Origin: Heterohyrax brucei
Taxonomy: Eukaryota > Chordata > Mammalia > Hyracoidea > Procaviidae
Assembly: GCA_028571685.1 (NCBI GenBank)
Contig: CM053140.1
Location: forward strand, 21,743,501-21,807,500
DNA length: 64,000 nucleotides
Reading direction: 5' to 3'
Part shown: positions 56,521 through 64,000 of the stretch, in pieces
Layout: the number at the start of each line of letters is the position of its first letter
Position numbering within the stretch: position 1 is the first letter of the stretch
The notes under the pieces: model-generated
The model's input: only the letters and a program-made list of their open reading frames with translations
Told to the model about the DNA's origin: nothing
Database searches by the model: none
Made by a program: the position numbers and the translations under genes

Positions 56521-57400
56521 CCTCTGTCAACTTGGGAGTCACTTTGTATTTCATGGTAAATGGACTTCTGCCTTTTCATGGAGAAACCTCAACTGAGCTA
56601 TGAAAGCAGGTACTGCAGGAAGAATATGATACTGCTTTCCACGTATCTACACTGTGTAAACACTTGTTGAACCAAGTATTTGTGACACAGAAAAGATGGC
56701 CACGGTCAGAGCACATACTAGAGCATCTACGCACAAGGTAAAAACTGAAGAAAAACAGAAGGTGGATGTGTAGCCATTCCCAGACTGTGAGGACCCCAGG
56801 TACACTGAGGCCACAGTGAACACGGATTACAGGCAGGAAGAGAGTCATTGCTCACTCTTGAATCAAATACAGAATAATGTGATGGGCACCTATCTGATCC
56901 TAGGTCACGACACATCTGAAATGGGGTGTCACGCCAGTACTGAGAAACTTCAGGCTACAGCATACAGGACCGATAGCCACACACCTTTCTCATCCTGTGA
57001 GGGACATCCTACCATCCATGGTTACAGGAAACCTGCCATCCCCACACATGGCTACTGTTACTACAGTATTTTGAAGAATCAAGCTGATCAAAGGAAAGGA
57101 TCCTCCACGGTCATGTGCTTCTCCCTCCATTTCCCTTGCAAAATCCTTTGTGCACCAACAACTTGGGATAGCCAGGGCAGAGCCTCACCAAACCCTGGGA
57201 CTGTGTGCCAAGGTGAGAAAGTGGGGTTCCACAACCCAGTAGAGTCCCCGCCTGTGTTTTCATGGCTGCTACCTCGGCTCAGACCATCAGTGAGAATGAT
57301 GGATCCCCAGTGGAAGCCAGTTTCCTATACGCAGTGTTACAACTTAAAGGATGAGTTCACATGGGAGGGAACTGACCAGACTTGACCAGCCTCTCCCTAT
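56520..57400 (+). pseudogene. Module F: kinase C-lobe, UBA and spacer (no N-lobe)
   Basis: Begins at kinase subdomain IX: LGVTLYFMVNGLLPFHGETSTEL, joined in frame to the preceding spacer. The UBA and spacer form the longest open frame of the family (56816-57382, 189 codons): NTDYRQEESHCSLLNQIQNN, then GTYLILGHDTSEMG, then DQRKGSSTVMC (MARK spacers have an ERKKSST-like stretch). Lacks ATP-binding and catalytic loops, so it could not be a kinase. KA1 is absent; module G follows directly. Confidence 0.82.
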
Positions 57401-58298
57401 CTCATCCTCAGAGTTACCCTGTAGTTCATGATAAGTGTATCTCTGCCTTTTCATGGACAGACCTTCACTGAGCTATAAAAGCAGGTAATGTAGGAAAAAC
57501 ATGATACTCTTTTCACATATATAGGTCATGTGAACACTCGCAGAGGAAAACAGTCATTCATGACCAAGGAGAATGAGCCAGCCCTGTCAAAGGACATGCT
57601 AGAACATCCATGGATACAGAGGAATGAAGGAGAAAAACAAGATGTGCAGCCACTTCTAGACTTTGAGGAATGCCCAGTGAGACTGAGGCCAAAGGCAACA
57701 TGGGTTACAGGCAGAAACAGATTCTTAACTCACTGCTGAAAGAAAAATACAGTGATGTGATGGGCACCCACCTGACTCTAGGTCCCAACACATCTGAGAT
57801 GGGCAGTCAGGCCAGTAGCACGGAACCCCAGTGTGCAGCACACTGCACTGACAGCCACACATCTTTCTCAACCCATGAGCTACATTCTACCATCCATGCT
57901 AAATCCAAACAACGTACATACACAATACCTGCCATTCCCACCTACGACTACTGTTTCCATAACGTTTTCAACAGTCTAGGTGATAAAAGGAAGGGCGCCT
58001 CCATCATATGTGCTTCTCCCTGTCTCCCTTGTAACGTCCTTCCTGCCCGAGGTTAGCCTGGGTAGAGGTCAACCAAAACTTTGGGTTGCGTTCTAAGGTT
58101 AGAAAAAGTGTGATGTCTGGAACCCAGCAGGTTCCCGGAGTGTGTTTCCACGACTGCCTCCTCCGCCAAGACCGTCAGTAAGGATGGCGGAGCCCCAGAA
58201 GAACCCAGTTTCCCACAGGGAGTGTCACAACTAAGATCCTTCATTGATAAGCAGATATGGGAGGGACCTGACCAGATGGTGAACCCAGCCTCTCCCTC
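57400..58298 (+). pseudogene. Module G: kinase C-lobe, UBA and spacer
   Basis: Same architecture and length (~0.9 kb) as F. C-lobe text VSLPFHGQTFTEL near 57435; KDMLEHPWIQRNEGEKQDVQP at 57590-57650 is the kinase C-terminal helix (family EQIMKDRWIN...E.ELKP). UBA from 57690 (frame 57670: YRQKQILNSLLKEKYSDVMGTHL). The spacer runs 57800-58290 with KRKGASIICAS. Two frames are needed to cover it. Confidence 0.82.
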
Positions 58299-58757
58299 TG
58301 TCACCGGGAGTCACCCTGTACTTCATGGTCAGTGGATCTCAAGTCTTTCCAGAGAGAAACCTTAACTGAGCTACAAAAGGAGGCGCTGCCTGAAGAATAT
58401 AATAGTCCTTTTCCACATGTCTATGCCATGTGAACACTTATTGAGCCAAATACTCACTGGTGACCCAAGAAAGAAAGGCAGGTCAGCAGACATCCTAGGA
58501 CATCCACAGATGAAACTGATGACGAAGAAAACAAAAACTGCATGTGTAGCCACTCCGAGATTGTGAGGACCCCTCGTATCGAGGCCATGGTGAACAGGCA
58601 GGAAGAGACACACTACTTACTCTTGAATCAAAAATACAATCACGTGAAGGGCACCTATCTGATCAAAGCTCACAACAGATATAAAATGGAGAGTCACGCC
58701 ACTACCAAGAATCCCCAGGCTGCAGCACAGTGCACTGACAGACACACACTCTTTTAT
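58298..58757 (+). pseudogene. Module H: kinase C-lobe and UBA, cut at the next 5' flank
   Basis: Starts 'gggagtcaccctgtacttcatgg'. The UBA is at 58590-58690 (NRQEETHYLLLNQKYNHVKGTYLI). It ends abruptly near 58757 in the early spacer and joins the middle of a 5' flank module ('gataagataaatggtatgg'), so the spacer is missing. Confidence 0.78.
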
Positions 58758-59350
58758 CCCCTGAAGGATAAGATAAATGGTATGGTGACAGGATTAACAC
58801 AGGGGCTAGGTCATTTCTAGACTATCCTCCTGAGGTGGTACCTGTATATAGCCACATCTCAAACTGCCAGGAGGAATTGTCACAACTGCAATTACTCTTC
58901 TCAAACATTGATTGTTTAGTGAACACATGATGAGGTGGTCTGTGGTGACAATCAAGTTCCCTAGCTGCCTTTGTCACTTCCCCCTTGAGGAGACATGGGC
59001 CTGAAATCTTGATGGGAATGTGGGAAGTCGACTCACTCTGGCTACTTCCTGCTGTTTGGGGTTGTAGTCCTGCCTACCCGTCAGACCCATGTTCCTCAAG
59101 TACCCTGCTTTGATAACAGTGGGATGCGTGATCTACCTACTGCCTGGCTAGGGGGTATGGGCTGCATATGCCATAGGACCATGAGATTCACTAGCAAGAG
59201 ATGTAGCTTAGAGCCACGTCTTTTATCTTAGAAGCCAAATTCAAGATGTGCTGTATGTTGTCATGGACCTAGCCAGATTTATTAACATAGAAACAACACT
59301 GTTCCTTGAGACATACGCAGGTGCTACCCTCAGCTGCTGTTAAAAGGTCG
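58757..59350 (+). repeat. 5' flank module copy f5, truncated at its left end
   Basis: Matches 1262-1860 closely ('gtgacaggattaacacagggg', 'ctcaaacattgattgtttag', 'gttgtagtcctgcc' near 59061). The left two-fifths is missing. Confidence 0.8.
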
Positions 59351-60795
59351 AGGAATCAATGTGGGGCACTATCACCAGCTAAGACCATTGGCCAGGGGAC
59401 GTGGGTCAGAGGAAAGTATTCTCAGCACATCATCAAGGGCAAAGAGGTAGCCAAGAAGATTTGAGAAGAGCCCAGAGACATCTTCCAACCTCCTGACACT
59501 ATACCCAGAGATAAAATCATAAAGGGTCTCCAGAATTCAAATATTTTAATGCTGTTGCAAGTCACAGAGAATAAGAACACCTCTGGTATATAGTGATGGA
59601 GTACGTAACCGCAGGGGACTTATTGATCATTTATAGACTCATGACTTCATGGGCCAGAAAGAAGCCCCCAAAATATTCTGCCAATTAGAGTTGGCCCTAC
59701 AGGTCTGCCACAACAACTGTGTTACACACGGCATTATCCACCAGAAACTGTGTACTCAGATGACAGAAGGAACATCAAACTTGCCGACACTGATTTCGGA
59801 ACTAAATTTACCAAAGGGAGCGAGCTGAGTATTTTCTGTAGCAGTCTCCATTGTCATGACCAAACCTCCTACAGGGAGAGAAGTACTACGGATCCTCTTG
59901 GACGTGTGGAGGCTGGAAGTCACCCTATACTTCATGGTAAGTGGATCTCTGCCTTTTCAGAGAGAGACCTTATCTGAGCTACCAAAGCATGTACTGGGGG
60001 AAGAACATGACATTCCTTTCCAGGTGTCTATGCCATGTAAACGTTTGCTAAGCCAAAAACTCATTTGTGACACAAGAAAGACAGGCACATCAGAGGACAC
60101 ACTAGAACAGCCATAGATGAATATGGATAATGAAAAACACAACAGCTGGATGTGCAGCCACTCCCAGACTATGAGGATCCTTGGTCCTTTGAGGCCATGG
60201 GGAACATGGGTTACAGGCAGATTCAGGACTCACTCTTGAATGAGAACCAATCAGATCCTATGTTCCAACATATCTGAGATAACAGAGTCGTGCTAGTCCC
60301 GTGGAACTAACTCCAGAGTCCAGCACACTGCAGACTGCACTGACAGCCACACCTCTTTCTAATCAAATGAGGTATATTCTACCATTCGTGCTAAACCTGA
60401 ATGATGTACTTACACCGTTCCTGCCATTCCCACCTACGATTACTGTTTCTATGATGCTCCATAGAGTCTAGCGGAAAAAAGGAAGGGGGCCTCTATGGTA
60501 TATGCTTCCTCCTCAGCCTCCTTTGCCAAGTCATTCAAGCACCAACAACCCAGGATAGCCTGGGCAGAACCCAAGCAAACCTCAGGACTGAGTTCAAAGG
60601 TGAGGAAAAGTGCTGTGTCGCAAGCCAATAGATTCCCTGTGTGTGTTTCCATGGCTGCCTCTTCCACCAAGACCATCAATAAGAATGGCGGAGTCCCAGA
60701 AGAACCCAGCAGCCCACAGGGAGTGTCACAGCTAAGATCCTTCACTGATGAGCAGGTGTGGGAGGTACCTGAGCAGACAGTGAACTCAGCCTCTC
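59350..60795 (+). pseudogene. MARK-like kinase pseudogene copy I: kinase, UBA, spacer
   Basis: Close paralogue of copy 1. The kinase starts GHYHQLRPLARGRGS at 59363. A one-base loss near 59518 and other shifts break the N-lobe. The catalytic loop is CVTHGI, the same loss as in copy 1, so HRD was destroyed before the two copies separated. DFG is present here (KLADTDFGTKFTKGSELS, 59774 on), unlike copy 1. C-lobe EVTLYFMVSGSLPFQRETLSELPKHVLGEEHDIPF is in frame for 86 codons (59856-60113). The UBA at 60200-60280 has a deletion. The spacer (124-codon frame, 60495-60866) reads through SASPSVTGSHP into module J. Confidence 0.88.
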
Positions 60796-61690
60796 CCTCT
60801 GTCACTGGGAGTCACCCTGTACTTCCTGGTAAGTGGATCTCAACCTTTCCACAGAGAAACCTTAACTGAGCTACTGGAGGAGGCACTGGAGAAAAAACAC
60901 GAAATTCCTTTCTACATGTCCATGCCATGTGAACACTCATGGAGCCAAATGCTCACTGGTGACCCAAGAGAGCGAGCCACTTCAGAGGACATCCTAAGAT
61001 GAACACTAAGGATGAAGAAAACAAAAGACGTAGGTACAGCCACTCCCAGACTATAAGGACACCTGGTGTATTGAGACCACAGTGGATATGCGTTAGAAAC
61101 AGGAAGAGATTCATTACTCATCCTTGAATCAAAAGCACAGTGACACGATGGGCACCTATCTAACTATAGGTCACAATACCCATGAAATAGTCATGCCGCT
61201 ACCAAGAAACCCCAGGCTGCAGCACACTGCACTGACAGTCACACTTTTCTCATCCCATGACGGACATCCTTCCACTCATGCTAAACCCAAATGGGCACTT
61301 ATACCATACCTGCCATTCCCACCTATGATGACTGTTTCTACAATGCTTTGAGCGGTCTAGCTGACAGACAACGGAGTCTCCATAGTATGTGCTTCTTCCT
61401 AAGTCTCCCTGGCAAAGTCCTTCCTGCACCAACATCCCAGGATAGCCTGGGCAGAGTTTAACCAAACCTGGGGACTGTGTGGCACGGTGAGAAAAACTGC
61501 AGAGCAACAATCCAGTAGACTACGGACGTTATGTTTCCATGGCTGCCTCCTCCATTCAGATCATCAGGAAGAAGGGTGGAGTCCCACAGGAATCCAGTAT
61601 CCCACAGGGAGGGTCACAGCTAAGATCCTGTTAATGCTGAGCAGGTGTGGAAAGTACCTGATCAGACTGTGTCCCCAGGCTCTCCCTGTG
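60795..61690 (+). pseudogene. Module J: kinase C-lobe, UBA and spacer
   Basis: Starts 'gggagtcaccctgtacttcctgg'. C-lobe trace to 61010, UBA at 61085-61190 (LNQKHSDTMGTYLTIGHNTHEI), spacer to 61680. Not present in the left paralogous block. Confidence 0.8.
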
Positions 61691-62744
61691 TCAACCAGGG
61701 ATTCACCTGCACATCATGCTAAGTGGATCTCTGATTTTTCATGGAAAGACCTTAACTGGGCTGTGAAAGCAGGTATGAGAGGTATAATATGATACTGCTT
61801 TCCACAGGTCTATACCATGTTAACACTCGCTGAGCCAAATAATCATTTGGATCCAACAAAGAGAGCCACATCAGAGGACAACCTGGAACTTCTATGGATG
61901 AAGATGGATGGTGAAAAAAAACAAAATATGTATGTGCAGCTACTGCCAGACAATGACCCCTAGTACACTGAAGCTGTGGTGAACATGGATTATAGGCAGG
62001 AAGAGATTCAGGACTCATTCCGGAATCAAAAGTACAATGACATGGTGGTCATCAATCTGATCCTAAGTCATAATCAACTGAGATATGCAGTCATGCCAGT
62101 ACCGTGCAACCCCAAGGTGCAGCACATGGCACTGATAGCCATACACTTTTCTCAATCCATAAGAAATATCCTCCTACCCATTCTAAAGCCAAACAAGTTA
62201 GTTACAATGTACCTGCCATTTCAATCGATGACTACACTTATTTGAACTGTCTAGCTGATAGAAGCAAGGCGGCCTCCATGGTATGTGCTTCTCCTTCAGA
62301 CTCCCTTACAAAGTCCTTCCCGTAACAACTACTGACAAGAGCCTGAGTAGACCCCAACCAAACTTATGTATTGTACGCCAAGGAGGAAAACAGTGTGGAG
62401 ACACAACCAAGGAGAGTCCCCACATGTGTTTCTGTGGATGCCTCCTCCACCCAGGCCATCAATAAGAATGGTGAAGTCCCAGCGGAAACCAGTTTCCCAT
62501 AGGGAGTGTCCCAACTAAAAACCTTCAATGATGAGCAGGTTCAGGAGGTGTCTGACTAGACAGTGACCCCAGCTTCTCCCTCTGTCCATAGCCAGGGAGC
62601 AGCAGGGGGCCACTATGAGGTTTTTAAGCTCATGAGAAGATAACTTGATCGTACAAGTGTCAAAAGGGAATGGAAGGTTTGTGACCACAGTGTTGTAGTG
62701 AGATGCACAAACTGGAGAGAGCAAGCCACGCTCTCGGAAGTCCA
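61690..62744 (+). pseudogene. Module K: kinase C-lobe, UBA and full spacer up to the BovB insertion
   Basis: C-lobe from 61700, with VSGSLIFHGKTLTG-like text; UBA in frame at 61976 (VNMDYRQEEIQDSFRNQKYNDMVVINLI), spacer to 62744. The last 550 bases match 2940-3482 of copy 1, including 'gtcccagcggaaaccagtttc' and 'tctccctctgtccatagccagg'. KA1 must lie beyond the BovB element, outside the window. Confidence 0.82.
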
Positions 62745-64000
62745 CATGTTGTTGTTAGGATCCATTGACTCGGTTGCAGCTCATAGCAACCCTCTGCACA
62801 ACAGAATAAAATACAGCCCGGTCTGGCGCCATGTCCATAATCATTTTTATGCTTAAGCCCACCGCTGCAGCCACTGTCAGTCTACTTCGTCAAGGGTCTT
62901 CCTCTTTTTCCTGACCCTCCACTCTATTAAACCTGATGTCCTTCTCCAGGGACTGAGCCCTCCTGACAACGTGTCCAAAATATGTAAGACACAGTCTCAC
63001 CATTTTTTGCTTTCAAGGAGCACACAAACAGATCTGTTTGTTATTTCAGCAGTTTGTGGTACACGCAAATATTCTCCAGCATTACAATTAAAAGGCAGCC
63101 GTTCTTCTCTCTATCTCTTGCATGCATATGATGCTACTGAAAAAACCATGGCTTAGGTCAGGCACACCTTAGTCATCAAGGGGACATCTTTTCAATACTT
63201 GAAAGAGGTCCTCTGAGGCAGATTTTCCGAATGCAATGTGTCTTTTCATTTCTTCAGTGCTGCCTCCATGGGCATTGACTGTAGAACTAAGTACAACAGA
63301 ATCCTGGACAACTTCAATCCTTTCTCCACTTATTACAGTATGTTTACTGGCCCAGTTGTGAGGATTTTTGCTTTCTTGATGTTAAGTTGCAACCCACACT
63401 GAAGGCTGTGGTCTTTCATCTTCCTCAGTGTTTCATATCCTCTTCACTCCCAGCAAGTAAGGTGGTGTCATTTGCATAACACAGGTTCATAATCCAATCC
63501 TGAAAACTCGTTCTTCATCTAACACAGGTTGTCAGATTATTTGCCCAGCGAACAGACTGAAAAAGTGTAGTGAAAGGATACAACCCTAACGCACACTCTC
63601 CCTCTCTTTAAACCATGTCCCTTCACTCTGTCTGTACAACTGTCCCTAGATCCATATACAGATACTTTAAGAGCACAATTAAGTATTCTCAACAATGTTC
63701 TAAACAATTCTAAACAATGTTCCCAATAATTTTTTATAAGCCACATAGTCGAACGCCTTTGCATGGTTAAGGAAACACTGGTAAACACTTTCTTGGTATT
63801 CTCTGCTTTCAGCCAAGATCCATCTGATATCAGCAATAATATCCCTGCTTCTACATCCTCCTCGGAATCTGACTTGAATTTATCACAGTTCCTTGGCAAT
63901 ACACTGTTGCAGTTACTTTTCAATGATGTTGAGCAAAATTTACTTGTGTATGATATTAATGATATTGTTCACCAATTTTCCCATTCAGTTGCAACACCTT
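62745..64000 (-). mobile_element. RTE/BovB-type LINE, antisense, running off the window (R7)
   Basis: Aligns with R1 (3482-4750) throughout. On the minus strand, 63537-63923 reads in one frame over 128 codons, including NCDKFKSDSEEDVEAGILLLISDGSWLKAENT. It is inserted at the same spacer position as R1. Confidence 0.85.

Noticed and set aside
56816..57385. 189-codon frame in module F as a functional gene
   Set aside because: It holds only UBA and spacer, with no upstream kinase in frame, and neighbouring modules are broken; treated as pseudogene.
1860..62744. Frameshifts in the kinase copies as sequencing errors
   Set aside because: Lesions differ between copies, include missense loss of catalytic residues, large deletions and insertions, and are present in every copy.

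Overview
The window looks like nuclear DNA from an afrotherian mammal, most likely a paenungulate (elephant, sirenian or hyrax). The main reason is the many copies of a tRNA-derived SINE with the AfroSINE layout: a head of the form 'accctggtggc', then 'ccaccaggtgctccttggaaac', 'tctatggggcagtt' and a tail like 'gagttggaatcgacttgacag'. These sit beside many RTE/BovB LINE fragments whose 3' tail resembles the SINE tail. L1 pieces, MaLR-like solo LTRs and mariner fragments are also mammalian in character. I see no multi-exon host gene that could be called with confidence.

The main content is two stretches of a decayed tandem family derived from an intronless MARK-type serine/threonine kinase (kinase domain, UBA, spacer, C-terminal KA1). 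The left stretch (1-7622) holds a KA1 end, one kinase-UBA-spacer copy, its KA1 and an orphan 5' flank. The right stretch (about 45424-62744) holds six kinase copies that keep the catalytic-loop region (A, B, C, D, E, I) and five ~0.9 kb modules or part-modules that contain only kinase C-lobe, UBA and spacer (F, G, H, J, K). All carry stops and frameshifts, so I call them pseudogenes, although several keep HRD, DFG or the activation-loop TFCGS motif. Tandem intronless MARK-like kinases recall the rodent sperm motility kinase (Smok) family; that comparison is an inference.

The two ends of the window are paralogous in the same orientation. Roughly 1262-5218 matches 58758-64000, and both carry an antisense BovB element at the same site in the spacer before KA1. 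The right copy is longer by about 1.8 kb because it has two extra C-lobe/UBA/spacer modules.

The middle (7622-45424) is mostly repeats: an inverted mariner pair (10.7-11.4 kb), a second DDE transposase relic (15.1-15.8 kb), a nested MaLR-like region (20.3-23.4 kb), AfroSINEs, RTE and L1 fragments, a CpG-rich promoter-like segment with a CTCF-like site (26.1-26.75 kb), and a provirus with two LTRs (35702-41454) that split a BovB element. A ~0.85 kb T-rich tract lies directly upstream of kinase copy A.

Nothing here is an operon or a working pathway. The layout records repeated unequal exchange within a kinase array together with nested retroelement insertion.
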